A program made the translations under genes and the position numbers. Shown piece after piece: positions 25,961 through 39,700 of a stretch of DNA of 64,000 nt; within the stretch, counting starts at the first letter, position 1; the number at the start of each line of letters is the position of its first letter. The notes below the pieces were generated by a model. It made no database searches and was not told the DNA's origin. It was given only the letters and a program-made list of their open reading frames with translations. Origin of the DNA: Trogon surrucura (lineage: Eukaryota; Chordata; Aves; Trogoniformes; Trogonidae); the NCBI GenBank assembly GCA_020746105.1, contig CM036620.1, positions 45,218,706-45,282,705 on the forward strand, read 5' to 3'.

Positions 25961-28896
25961 CTAGTTGAGGCCATTGAGCCAGCACAGTATTATTCCCTGC
26001 TCCTTTCCCCAACCTCTCTATCCCCAATTTCTTCGGATAGTTTCCTGAAGATTTAGTAGCTTGAAGTTGCTGCCTGCAGAGTCAGATGAATGGCACAGTT
26101 GACACAATACAGGAGGCAGGGTTTGGAGAAGATGGACATAGCTGCAGCAGCAGTAAATATTTTAATGTCAACTTTAATGGAACTGTATCCTAACCCTGAA
26201 AAAAATTACCTTACATCACCAGCCAGCTGAACCAACTCACCCTGCAGCTGCACAGGCTGATCTAACAAAAGCGGAAGGAGGGAGGGAGGCAGGAATTTGT
26301 GACTTTGAGGGGTGGGAAGTGAGACCTCCCCTTCTGGCAGCCTTAGACTGGCATAACTGAAATACGAAACTGCTTAAAGTTTACTGAGGAATCTGGAAAT
26401 GTCTGATTCAGTTCTACATCATCTAATTTGTGCTTGTGTGTACTTTCTCATCACTCATTGCAATTTGTATTTACACTCCAGAATTATTTGTGAGGCAGCG
26501 AAAGGCAGAAATTAACTCAAACCCAGAATTTAAAATTTCAAATAGGACTTTCCATAAGTAATTAACCTGTCAAAATATCTACTTCAAAGCTAAATGTAAA
26601 TTTATTTTGGATCCTGATGTTGTCCCCAAGACCCCTGTACTCCATCTTGTATGCATAGCTCATTATATCGTCGTATCTTATTTGACCTCACTTTCCTAAG
26701 AAGACAAATGGCATAATGAGATTTCACTGACTGTTCACATATTTGTTGCATCTGTATTTTCCTGAGCTTCAGAAACAGGGTCTTGAGTTACAGAGAGGAG
26801 GTAGATCTTCCCATTTTGATCTGGTGCTTGGATCAGGCAGGTAAGGGCCACTATACAGGAGGGAGCAGGACAGTTTTGTCTGATGTAAGTTATTCCTGCT
26901 CCAGTGTCACTCACCTCTCTCCTTTACTGATTCTATTTCGTGTCTGTTTAACCGTAGTTCAGATACTTCAGACTGACATCTTTGCTTCCACAAGCTTTCT
27001 TAGCATTGCTGATGTCCATGAAGGCTCCCAGCTGAGCAGGCTTGCTGTTCGGCTCTCCAGATGCCGCTGTGTGTGTGAGCAGTGCACGGGACTTCACGAG
27101 TTTTGTTTATTGAAATGTTCAGGAACTGATCTGCTTTGGGTAGGTCTGATGCTGTCGGGGCAGACAGAAGGAAAAGCAGGTCGTTCTGCGAGGTCAATAT
27201 TCTGGGTGTGGTTATAGTTTTCAAGGCATAGAAACAGTGACTGGCATCGGCCTGGCCTAGCTCACTGCTCTTGTCTGGTATAACGCAACTTTCTGAGCTG
27301 GTTGTCTAGAAAAGAATCTTTGTTATTAGGGAAGGTGAAGAACACAGACTTGTTGGAAGCTAGTTTAACTTCCTATTAAGTAAGCTTTTAATACGTAAGT
27401 TTTTAGCTTTCGAGGTTACCACCTCCTTGTCCTTAGGCAGATACTGGAATACCTATTTTAGAGGTGAGAGAACTGTATGTTAGTCATCCTATATACATTG
27501 ATGAATTATGAGTCAGTGCTGCATCATCTGAAAGCAGCCCTGGGATTTTTGAGATTGATAAAAGTTGCTTTGTTTCCTTCATTGTTTGTACAAGTTTTGA
27601 ATAAGGAGGAGGTACGTGTTAGTAATTGTACTTTCACGTATCTGGAATTACAGGCCCGGGCTTAGAAGTTAGTGGTCAATATTATGTTAAAATAAGAATG
27701 TTACTTTCTAACTGAGAACAAATAGTATATCAAATTAGAAATAAACTTGTTCTGTAAGCTCCGTTCAAACAGTTTTACTGGTGGGTTGTGGAGTTTGGCT
27801 GGGATGTGCACCAAGTCCTGTACTTGAGAGATAATAGACACTCACTCTCCAGAGTTGTACTAAAGAAGTAAAGCTAAAAATTATTTCTTCTCTGCTAATT
27901 TTGTCAACACACAATAATTACCTATGTTTCGCCTGAAAGCATCCTTGCCTTTTCCCTAAGTTTTGACACTATAACAGTTTTTGTAATTGTAAATCTGAAT
28001 GTTCTGCTCTGTCTTCTTGAGAATTAAATGCTTTCATTTATCTTAAATCTGAAATTCAAAATTAATAAATACAAAATCAGTAACTTCAAAATTAGTAATA
28101 TAAAATATGGTTCAGCTGGTGATGAATTTTTGTCTCCAGTCTATAATAAGTAACAAATCCATTAATAAAGACTGCTACAAATACAACCTTTCGTCTGATG
28201 ATTTCAAAATTGATTATTATTGCTTTTTACATTTCATTTTCTGTAAAAGTGTTAAAACTATGTATAGTCATTACTTACTCAGCTGTTACTATTTTTGGTG
28301 TAAGAACTTCAAACTGGTACGACCCTGCCAGTTGGTCCAGGCACCGTATGAAGGCTTGGGGTGAGCTTGGATCCTCCTCGTCTCTTCGTGGAGCATTTAG
28401 GAGAGAACAGAGAAAGACCAGCTCACCCTCTGAGCTTGGCAGCCAACTGCTTTAGCATGTCCAGCACAACTGTATCATCTGGCTATTTTCTTTGGATCCT
28501 ACGTTCACCTACCTCTGCCTGGGGCTTGAGCTACTAGAGCTACAGAAGTGTTTCTGCCCTTGCTGTGAGGTTATCACGCACATCTTTTATGTGGGAGGAC
28601 TTGTCTGCTAGTACTAAATTGCTTCCAGTTGATTTCCCATAGCAAAAGAAAAAAGAACAAGATGATGCAATTCAGTGAGGAAAGGAATTGCAGCAGTCTC
28701 TCGAAGCTCGAATCAATGAATACTCCTGGGCTCTGGAAATAAATAAATATATATTTGTGTGCGGGTGTATATATAAGTATCTATTTGTATCTAAATGGGA
28801 ATTAAAGACAGTAGTAGTGTTTGCAGTTATACACATTTGACTATGAGTTTTGCCAGTACAATGAGGTAAGAATTCTTCTCAAATGCTGTGCACCTA

Positions 28897-28930
28897 TGTA
28901 AACTAGTAAAGCTTGTAAACTAGTAGAGCT
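28897..28930. repeat. Two abutting 17-base direct repeats
   Basis: TGTAAACTAGTAAAGCT is followed at once by the same 17 bases with one A-to-G change. It is a recent-looking small tandem duplication in unannotated sequence, with no evident function. Confidence 0.85.
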
Positions 28931-29998
28931 GAGTTAACTTATGCTGCATTTCTCTTGGCTGTTTATATCAGTTAAACATACTTTGTCATTAGTTCTCTAC
29001 ATATGTCACTCTATATGCTCTTTTTTTCCCTTCTGCTTCTCGTATTATTCACCAGAAGTGTAGGTTTACTCATCAAGAAGTGTGCTGTTACTCTTACATA
29101 TATGATTATGTATTTAAGTCATCCTGATGGCTCTCTACCAGACTATCCAGCTACAATCATCCCTTTGAAAGGATTTTAAGAGGACTACGTATATGACTTT
29201 GTGAAACCAGCCAGTTTAGCGCTACACTGTATGTGTATATTAGCATATACATTATTTAAAGCTGTGACTTAGGTAGCATTTGTGTGTGTCTTAAATAGGT
29301 GATAAAATTGTATTTGCTTTATCTAAAGACGTCTACGTTTTGGTGCAATGTTTAGCAGACTGAAAGCATTTAATTATGTCCATACTTTTGTACTTTAGGT
29401 GGTGCAGGTATGGGCTTGGACTTGTGGGAAGGATAGATGTTCCTTTTTTTAAACTAAGAGAAAGAAAGAACTATTCGTTTGCTCTCTTATGTTTCCTACA
29501 ATGCAAAAATGCTATTGTGTCAGCTAGTGCTGAACAGTGAGTGGTGGTTTTAAATAATCAACTACATAATTGAACATATTTTGTAGCACAAACCACAACA
29601 TCAGTAGGGTTGGAACTGCAATCCCAGAAGTAATAGAAAAGATTTTTTTCAAGGAAATACTACAAACAAAATTGTGCTATCATCTTAAGACAATGACTGA
29701 CGGCATTTGTATTACTTATATATCGTAAACTCCGATGTTGCCTGACTCACATTAACCTCTTTCACAAGGATCACAAATCTTCAGAGGATCTCCTGTATCT
29801 ATGTAATTTACTCTCTGTCAAACATATAAAACAAATCTCAGTAATACTTTCCGTTAGGGGAGGAAAGGAAATCTCTATCATGACTGGCCCTACAGTTTGA
29901 CTGTCTAGATCAGACAGATGTGAAAATCCTTGTTTCAACACCCATAACCATGGTTACTCTGATTCTTGGTTGAATACATTTGCTCAGAGTCTGTTACG

Positions 29999-30094
29999 GA
30001 TTTGGTTTGGTGGTTTTGGTTGTTTTGTTTGGGGCTTTTTGTTGGATTTTTTTGTTTGTTTGGAGTTGTGGGGTTTTTTTTGGAGGGGGGAGGT
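29999..30094. repeat. G/T-rich strand-asymmetric tract
   Basis: About 95 bases contain almost no C or A on the plus strand: runs of TTTGG, GGTTTT and TTTGTTTG, and a terminal TGGAGGGGGGAGG. Several G-runs could form a G-quadruplex on the plus strand. The open frame across it is a composition artefact (Phe, Leu, Val, Gly, Trp). Confidence 0.7.
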
Positions 30095-33000
30095 TATTCT
30101 GTCACAAGATTATTGATAGAGACTTTTTAAAATTATATTTAATAAGCCACAATAAGATTAAGCATGTAAAATTCTGATACTTTTGTCAATACAGCTAGCA
30201 GTGTTTCATTTTAGGTCCACTTAAAAAAAGAAAATCATCAGAAATCCTGGGCACCAAAATATTTGAGGAAGTCTCTTAAGTACTTTCTTAATTGTTGTTC
30301 TTATTTCTTTCTTGTTACTGTGCCAGACTCCACTTCGTGAATTGTAGCTTATCCCACTTCATTTATAGTTCTAGGTCTCCCCTATTATCTTCTCTGTATT
30401 TCGTGTTTTGTAACACAGATTTTTTCTTCTGAGGAGTTAATTTTTAACTTCCCATGTACTTATATGTTGATAGAAATACTTATTTATGATGACTAATTGT
30501 GCAGGTAGACATCTTTTATCTATGTCCACCTTCTTGCTTATGAGCTTGTATTTGTTCTTTTTGCTATACAAAAGTGTGTCTCCTTGCATCACAATGTAAT
30601 TATTTTAAACATATGTTCATCCATAGTTTTAAATATCATTCTGCTGGCATTACAGAGTAGAATTTGGCAGCTGGGTAAGTCCTATTGAAGAGCATATTTT
30701 GCTAGGAACTACTTCCTGCAAAGAAAACCAGAAAATACGTTAAGGTCCCACTTAATCAAAAAAAAACTGAAAGAGACTGAAAGAAACTCTTCAGCACTAA
30801 ATATCCTAAACCTCCTTTCCAACACCTAATTAAAACCTGGGAAAAACCATTTGGGATTGCACCTGTAGCTTCATTTCAGACTGTTGCTCTTTTTTGCATT
30901 TTCTCTCTATTAGGAGAAAATCTGTGTACCCATGTGTTTAGATTAAGGACTAGTTTTGGTATGAAATAAGATGCAGAGTCTTTCACCACTATGAGGAGAT
31001 AGGTTAAATGGCTCCTTCAGGGAGTATGACCTGTGTAAAAGTCAGCGTTTAATCGCAGTCCTACTTATACCACTTAGTTACAGTATCACCAAACCAATTA
31101 TAGCAACATCCAGGCTTATCGGAAATCTGAGCAGAACAAAGTCCAGAGCTATTCGCTTACCCTAGAAGTTGCAGCAGCTCAAATTTGAGAGCAGCATTGC
31201 TGCTGCTGTTACAGTAGCTGGGCTGTGGACAAATGTAATTTTAGTCTCTGATGCTGTCAATCTGGCATCTTTCACAAGTAGTGATTCTATTATATAAACA
31301 TGTAATCTGTCTGCTATATCTTAAGGGGTGGTTATGTAGAAAATTAGGCATTTAAATAATAATAAAAAAAAGTTGTTAGAAGATAATTAGGCCAAATACT
31401 CCTAAAAAGTTGTTAACTCTAGGAAGTCGGACCTTTAAAGGCGAGTGCACAGTGCCAAACTCTTGTCTTGAAAAGTTTTGGCTGAAATAGTGGGCCATAT
31501 AGATAATATGGTCCAAGGAAACTGCAGTCAGAAATGTAGGAAACTGTCCAAGATTAGGCCTCAAACATGCTGCATTCATTACCAGCAGCTGTGCCTCTAA
31601 GACTGTTTCTTTAAACCACACAACCAAAACCACTGTGGCCTGTCACTGTAATTTTTATAGCAGTTTGCTGACTTTTTAAGAAACGGGAAAACATTTAGCT
31701 AAAACAGAAGTTGAAATGACTGACAGAAGATAATTTAAGGGAATTTTAACAGCTACTGAATACGTACCATAGAACTAAGCTGAAGTGTACATATACTTAA
31801 GATTTTGCTTTATGTAGTAAAACTCACTAAGAAATTGTTTTTTTAAAGATGCGTTGATAGTAATTTAGCATTTACTGTGAATGACAGGTGCATACTTTTA
31901 ACGATTCCTTAAAAACCCAGAAAGGGAAAAGTGATATGACAGTAGTAGTATTGTTTTGAGCATTAGGATTTTAAGTTACTGACATTTTCTTTTAAGATAA
32001 ATTCAAATATGCCTCCATTAGGGGGAGTTACACATTCATCACTAAGTGCTTCAGATTTTCAGTCACTGTTTGATATGACAGATTTTCTCTTCGTATGTTT
32101 TGTTAACTTTTAAAATACTCTGTTACTACTAGTACTGCCTTGTTCCTCTGGAGTAGGACATGTTTTTAACTTGTTAAATCAGCGTGCAAAAATTTGCGGC
32201 AAAGTAAAAGGTCCAACTCCATCAGTTTCTTACTACATCATGAAAAAAAACCACAACACACCACTATTATAATACTAAGAACTTCCTTATTAACTGGAGG
32301 ATTTTCTGGAATGAAATAGAGATGGTAAGATTTAGAAAACCTGGAAGATAATTCTCACTCAAGCAGTTTTTCCTTTGACTATTTTTTTTTTTTCATCTGT
32401 GAAACTGCTTCTGCCTCAGGGTGGTTCAGGAAATCTATCAGTATCTGGTTTGTTTACTTTGGTGCAGGAGAGTTTTAAATAGCAATGTGACCCCTGTGCT
32501 GGATGTTAGCATGAGTGTTATCAAAAAGGCAAGGAATACTGATGGACTTCAGCTGGTAACTCCTTGCACCAGGCTTTACAGCTTAATAGTTTTAGATGAG
32601 GTATTGGAACCATGCAGTTACATGCCTAAGCACTGTCCTTCTAGCTAAGCTGCTCTGTAACATGGATGGTGACAGATCCATTTCCTTTTTATAAAGAACT
32701 GAGAAACACAACCAGTTGAATTCTCCGTGGAACTAGTCCACTGCACGTTTGCCCTGCAATCACAGTAGGAGCCACTGTGCCCTTGCAGAGCCCCTGGAGC
32801 ACTTTTTTCAGTGTCTGTGGTCCAGCTGCAGGAAGCACTGGCTCCTGGGAGACTTTAGAAGAACTTGTGGAAGGCCACGAGTAGAAAAAAAAAAATAAAA
32901 TTCAAACACCTACTATCTAGGATTCTAATACACCATATTTGAGGGCTTGTCTCAATGCCAGAATGCCTCTGCTCTTCAGGACAGAGATCTACCGGAGACT

Positions 33001-35331
33001 TTCTGTCTCTGCCCTGCAAATTTATCACAAAGGTAGGTGGACAAGATGAGAAAGGACAATTCAATGTGGAGAGAAGGGGAGAGGGAGGCATGAACTGATG
33101 ACAGCAATTCCTGAAGTGCATCTTTCAGCAGTCACTGGGTTTGCCTAGAGAGATGATCAAGTTGTGTGTGTATCCTTATTATAGAAAACAACATTTGGGT
33201 CTTTGGGTGGTGGACACAGAGATGTGAATTGAAACATTAAATGTGAAATAGAGATCTTTCTTGTAATAAAACTAATTTTTTTTTTGCATACATTTTCTGT
33301 GCTATTTTAAGAACAAACAGTTTTCCGTACTTTTCTAATATTTTGACCCCACTTCAACCAAGTACTGAGCAAATGCAGTGAGATGAGTATTTCAACTCCA
33401 ATGAAGCACAAAGCATCCCCAGCAAATGGGAGGGAAGGGAGAGTAATACTAGAGCATAGAAACTTTCAGATTCTTGAGAAAAGGCTGACAATACTTCTTG
33501 CAGTGTAATAGGTGGCAGGGGAAGGCCTGTGGCACATTGTGGAGGAGGAGGGGGAAGGGAAATACTTCAGGAAACACTGCTGTAGAAAGCAAAGTGAAAT
33601 CTCTGAGACGCTGGTAGTGCTGTATCTGCCTTTTTACAAATGCTAAGGACAGCTTCTATAAATTTAATTATCTTCAGGACATTTGCAATAAAAGCCGCAT
33701 TTTTACTGAATGCTTATCTTTGAATCCTTCTCCATCAGGCTCAGCTCTGACCATTTCAGATTTTTGGCCTCAGAACTGATCAGTCACACTGGCATTTTCA
33801 TTCCTAAATGTGGCTCCAGTCTCCCTTGCAGGTTTTAATTTAGGCTTTCAATTTGCATGTTTTGCTCTTCAAGTGTAAGCACATGGTTGGTAGAAGGAAA
33901 TGGGGGGAGAGGGGGGCATGAAACCCTTTCCTGTGACTTGCACTGGTTCAGCAGCAGTGTATACCGATGGCCTTTTGTGCCCTCAGTATATGCAGACCAT
34001 ACTTTGTTTCTTTATTTTCATTGATAAATACCTTTTATGCTGAGTATTCTACCACTTGCTCATGTTTTAAGGGCTCTTTTCTGAGAGAATTCAGCTGGAC
34101 TTTGAGTTCTGTCTCTTGGCAGACAACGCCAGAACTTGCAAATCTGGCAGTGTTTGTGGAAGGTCTTCAGTGAAATGCATTGTTAGTGACATCATTTAGA
34201 TGATGGAATTAGGAAATGATAGTGATGAAGTTGGCTGCTGTGAAAACAGCAACTGAATGATGGAGCCAAACTCCATGATTTCTGAAGCTATTAAACACAC
34301 GTGGATCCATGGCAATCTGGCATCTATGCAGTGGTGTGCTGAGCAGGTAAATGGAGTACAGGGAAGTGGTGGTGGGAGGAAGGACATTAGGGACTGTTGC
34401 ATGTGATAACTTCTGCATAATATACTGTGTTCTGGAAACTTCTGTGGTTGTTAGCCTTGCTTGAAGTAAGATGAGCCCCAGTGGTGGTGTAAGACCTGCA
34501 GTACAGACTCATGGCTCTGTGTGTGAGCACAAGGTGAACAGGCTCATTAAAACATAGTGAGCACATCCAAAACTATGGATAAAATGAAGGAAGAAGCATT
34601 TTCTGCTTCTCCCTCTCTTCTTACGCAAATAGTAAGTTTTAAGTTCTTGATAGTGTCTACACCCTGTTTCTGAATATGTCACATCTGCTAGCATCGAGTA
34701 AAGTTATTTCACTAGCAGTTCAGCACATTGGCAAATACCAAGTGTGTTGGGTTTAATGTGGAAAATGATCACTTGCTCTCTAGGAGAATTAATAGTAAAT
34801 AAATCACTTCAAGGTGTGCCATAAATGCAATTCTAGATGCGCTACAGCACTTAGTCTTGTGCCTACCAACCCACCTATTATAAGGCATTTATCATCTGCC
34901 TGAGCACATACCATGGGAAAGTTTGTTCATGGAGGCAGTTTTGAATGTATATGAAGTGTATATAAACCTATTCTTGGAGTTTAGGAAAACCTCTTTGTTT
35001 TGAGTTTTTTGGGCTTTTTTTTTTTTGTGGAAAAGGTGATGAAGTGTCTACTTAACAGCAGCCTACAATGCCTTTTTTTTTTTTCATATAAACCCAAGTT
35101 AATATTTTGGAAAGCATTTATTTTATTTTAAACGCATGATTTTTATAACCATTTTGTGCATAGACTACTTGTAGGGATATGGCTCACACCAGGTGTCAGA
35201 GTAGTGTGAAATAATTTTTATGCCATCTTTCCAAGGCAATAAATGTCATATAAGCATACACAACTACAGATATAGTACTTCTAGATGAACATTTTCAAAC
35301 TGTATGTTAGAAATCTGTTTGACAGACTTAC

Positions 35332-35372
35332 CCAAAGGATGACACTTTTTTCTGATCTTGCCAAAGCAGCAA
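35332..35372 (-). other. Exon-like 41-base segment, minus strand (unproven)
   Basis: On the minus strand a good acceptor (AAATTTCCTTTTTACACAG) is followed after 41 bases by a good donor, TGG|GTAAGT. The first frame is open (14 codons), but so short a segment carries no protein evidence. It could be a decoy pair of splice sites. No neighbouring exon on this strand supports it. Confidence 0.12.
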
Positions 35373-36740
35373 CTGTGTAAAAAGGAAATTTGCTCTGGAG
35401 GTTGTTCTTTTTCCCCCAAGGAATTATGATGTAAAGGGAGGGAGGAGAAGCTGTAATTAGGAGAAAAGAAGTGGTTTCTTTTTACTGAGGGAAAAAAAAA
35501 AAAAGGAAATTTCTGACCAAAATGGCACAGCAAGTTTTCAGTGATCTACCGTGCAATAAAAAGATGAAATTGAGGATGAAGGACAGCAACAGCTGAAACC
35601 ACAGTCCCAGCCACATAGTTTCTGCCATGATCAGTATAATGCTTATTCCAAGAAATACGTGAAATATTTTCTGTGGGAATCACACGGATATTGATTGTAT
35701 GTGTGTGTGCATGCCTCTGTTTTTTAAACATCTTTTTCTAAGATGTCATTTCAGAGAAGTACCTTGAACTTTTTTTGAGATGATCCGAATACAAATTAAA
35801 CTTCTCCAGAGGTATGAATATTCCAGCTTCATCATTAAGAAGAATAGGGTGTTTTTTTCCTAGAACTTGTTCTCTTATACTGATAGGATTGCTCTGCTGG
35901 TGGTCTTTACCAATTCCAAGAGATTCACAATAGGGTAGTTTCCTCATGAAAGCCAATTCTCTTTGTCAGACCTCTATACAAAACTATTTTACTCCGAATG
36001 GAATATTTCAAACAGCCTACAGATACCTTGTTTGTTACGAGATGTCCTGTATCTCACAAGTTTACATACCAAATTAACTTCTTTTCCTTTCCAGTTACTT
36101 TTTTATGTCACCTTCATTTGCAGTAAGTATCTTCCTCTTTTACTTTATTACGAAAGTGTAAATTTTTAATTAAAAATAAAATAAATCCATTAATCCAGAG
36201 GGATTTAGAGCTGTGGACCTAAGTATTAAATGTAAATCAAAACTTAGTTGGAAGCTGCTTATTATGAAGATTAGACACTCAGTCTCCAATTTGGAGCATT
36301 AGCTGTGCAAGCAACTGCTTCTTTGCCTTCTTTTCCAGATGAAAGCCAGTAGGTAGCAGCTGCTGATAGAGGTTGCTGACAAACTGGAAAGCGATATGAA
36401 AAATTAAGGGAGGAAGGTACCAAAACTGTGTGTGTTTCAGGTTCTTTAATAGTTTTCTCTTCAGGGCCCTAAAGCATGATGATGCGCTGAAGTGAGTCTT
36501 TTAAGATACAAATGGGATTCAAACTCATAAATAGCTCAGTTTAAAGAGAGAGATAAGGGTTAGTTTCTAGTTCTATTTTTCTTTCTTCTGTGAAAGATTC
36601 AAACTTCTTCCTAAAATACTATTGCCATTTCCAATAAAATTAGGTAAAATGACCTGAAAACATAGGAGTGTTATTTTTTATTGCTTCATCTCACTACTGT
36701 TACTCCTATAACTGTTCTTCTGAAACAAACAGGATTAACC

Positions 36741-36779
36741 TTTTTTTTTTGGGGGGGGGGGGGGGGGGGGCGGGGGGGT
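36741..36779. repeat. Homopolymer junction: T10 then G20-C-G7
   Basis: Ten T are followed directly by twenty G, one C and seven G. A G-run of this length is rare in AT-rich DNA. It is a strong G-quadruplex candidate and a likely site of sequencing or assembly error, so the exact length should not be trusted. A purine-rich G/A stretch continues to about 36,793. Confidence 0.9.
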
Positions 36780-39700
36780 AGAGAAGGGAGGGGCACACGA
36801 ATATTTCTTTCAGAGGGCTCATTGATACATCATCTAATTCCCCAGAGCTTTCATGAAAATGTCTTCTTCCTCATCACTTCGCTGGACTATAAGATAAGGG
36901 AAGCATATATGCTTTGTGTTTCCAAGAACTGTGTTAATCATTCAAAGCATATGTGCCCTTTTTCTCTGCTGGCTGGCTGGTACTGCCTGCATTCGAACAC
37001 AGGAATGTATTAGTGAACAAGTAACTAAAACTATACAAATACTACAAAAGGCATAATGATCAATATTTACGTCTTAAATAATCCAGATTTTGGAGACCGG
37101 GTTACTCAATTTGTATAATAACTGTAAATTTGTATTTTGCCATATCTTTTTTTTATGACAGAAATTAGTGTAGAGTAGGATGATTCTAAGCAGGGCATCG
37201 TACTGTTAAACAGCAATATTCTAGGTGTTGTTATGCAAAAATATTCTGCATATTTTACTTTGCCTAATACTGCATTGAGCTCACTAGGAAATTCATCAAA
37301 CAGCAGCAGAACATTATTTATTTCAATGTGTTAATCTACAGCACTCAAAAATCACAGTACAGACATAGACTGGGTGGTTTTGTGTTGCTTCCTAGGAAAA
37401 AAACCCCACATATATTATCCACTTACATTTAAGAAGAGTGTTGTAATTCAACCATTCTTTGAAAGGACTGTATTGTTGCTATAACTCTTGCCCTACCCCA
37501 GTTTCATCTACTTGCTTACAGTTTCCACTTGTATTTTTAGTGAAATGCTGATCTGAAACTGAAAATTCTTAATATTTTCAGAGGTTATAAGAAATACAGT
37601 TAGGATTTATCTATGTGAATGAAAAGAGGAAAAAAAAAAAAGTAGTTTATTATTTTCAGATTTGAACACTGAATCTCTGAGCTCATCATGGTCTTAGTCT
37701 GTTCTCATTTAAATCAGCATCGTTACTGCATGAGAAATGGCTCATCTTCACTTGTGAGAAAAATCTAGTCAATATAGTGTACTATTTAAATGCGTAAGAA
37801 CTACAAGATGTTCTATATGTAAACACATTTTGGCACATGTGCTTTCTCATGGGAACACATTATACCACTAATCCCATTGATATCAGATAGTATTCTTAAG
37901 ACTTATTTCTAGACAAGAATTTGCCTTTTTAAATACACTTCAGCAGGAACTGGAAAGCTAAATTATAAATATTCTACTTGATTAAGTCTTGTTTTGTAAA
38001 ACAGACATGAGAGTGTATGTTGCTGTTATAAATGATACCTTATCAACAATCCTATTTCTCTTAGGCAGTGTTTAAGTTTCATAGCTTAATACCCTGCTTT
38101 TCTGTAGGGTCATCAGAAAAACAGGTTCCCAAGTGATGGACTGTTGCTGTGCAGTTTTGGCTTCTGGGTAGATACTCCATTCATGCTTGTTTGTAATGCA
38201 CCTGCAGACAACAATATTTCTTTGAAGTACACCTAGCATTTCAGCACAAGTAGCTGTAACACTATTTATGATAGGATGTCTTAGCAGGGTCCTTAGGCTA
38301 CTACTATTGAAATAGGTGAATTAGTATTTGGCTAAAAAGGTGTTTGTTCTCTTTTAATAAGTCACTGGTCATCATTAATGTTAATAAATAGCTGAAATTA
38401 TTATCTCAATGAGAAGACACAAGGTTCAGCAATTAGGGTAGGCCGTGGAAGACTACCTGAGGCATCGCATTTTCCCTCTCCCACAGTACTGCTTCTTGAC
38501 ACAAAATCAGCTTTGTGTCTCTGTTTGCCGTATTAAAAATGGGCATAATAAAGTTTTCTACTTTGAGAAAAGATAATAGTAAGGACTGAATTGTTATGTG
38601 CTGCAAGGAGCACAGCTACTTGTACCTGGTACGCTCTGGTCTAATGACTACCCAGGGTGACTTCTAGTGTAACTTCTTAAGTCCTTTCCAGGCATCAGCT
38701 TGAAGTGATGGAGTTACCAATGTGTCAGTTCTCTCTGGTAATACTTATCTTTAACAGAGAGTGAGTATGGCTGTTACTTCCTTTAAATTTCTGAAAACCT
38801 GACACAAATTCAAATGCAAATATAAAAAGTAATCATCCTGGTTAAGCTGCAATAGCCTTCTCTCCTCAATCGAATGCAAGCCAGCCAGTTTGAAAGCTGA
38901 AACAAAGCCCTGCCTCCAGAAACTAACCACATTCACAATTCTCAGAATTTTCATACACTCTGGAAAAATACGAACTGTGCAACATGCTATGAAAGCCATA
39001 AAATTTGAGCTCTTCTGGATCAGGGCAGAGGAATGAGTTCCAAAAGCTCTGAGTTCCCACAAAGAACATCCTGTTAGCAGTTCCTTGCCCTTTTATACCA
39101 GCAAGGCCCCAGCTCACTTGTTTTCACTGATCTTAATTGTGGCAATACGACAAGAGAGAGTGGGAGAGAGAAAGAGAAATTCTTTCACATATGTCACGGC
39201 CAGCTGTATGGTAACTTTCAGTCCTTTAAAAAAAATGGTAAGTTTTCCGGTGACCTTGTCAGTGACCTGAAAAGGCCACTGTGACTTGAGTTCAGCAGGA
39301 GATGAGTCTCTGTTGCCCATGAAATGCAGCTTCCAGTAAAGAGAGTAAAAGTGGCTACCGTAGTGATAAATGTACCTGCAGATAGCTGCATGGATTAACA
39401 CAGCTCTAATTTATTCCACATTAAGAAAAAGGACTATAATGAGTTATTAATAAAGTAAGACTAAAAATGGGTTCAAATTCAGTGGTTAATGCTCTGCATA
39501 ATTTACTGTAATAATCCTTCTGACCAAATAATAATTAAAAAAAAAAGTGCTTCTCTCATTTCCTATGAATGGAACATATATGCTATTCTTCCCCCTCACC
39601 TACTCCCCAGGTTTTGTTTGATCTTTCTACTCTTTGGGTGTGAGCAAAGTCGGCAGGAAGTGCAGCATCTGTGCTGGAGTTTGCTTCACTCCCATTTGTC

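Larger units (their letters stand above)
25961..36740. other. Non-coding DNA with minor low-complexity tracts
   Basis: No gene is identified. A GGAAGGAGGGAGGGAGG purine tract lies near 26272-26288, and purine/G-rich tracts lie near 33540-33560 and 33900-33918. The longest plus frame (26783-27217, 144 codons) has a Cys/Ser/Leu-rich composition typical of a chance frame. A 68-base exon-like segment at 26773-26840 is flanked by an acceptor-like CTTCAG and the donor CAG|GTAAGG, but it lacks any partner exon. A perfectly abutting 17-base duplication lies at 28897-28930. Confidence 0.5.

Noticed and set aside
26783..27217. 144-codon plus-strand frame
   Set aside because: Cys/Ser/Leu-rich, no recognisable domain, and it runs across a candidate donor site. 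It is most likely a chance frame.
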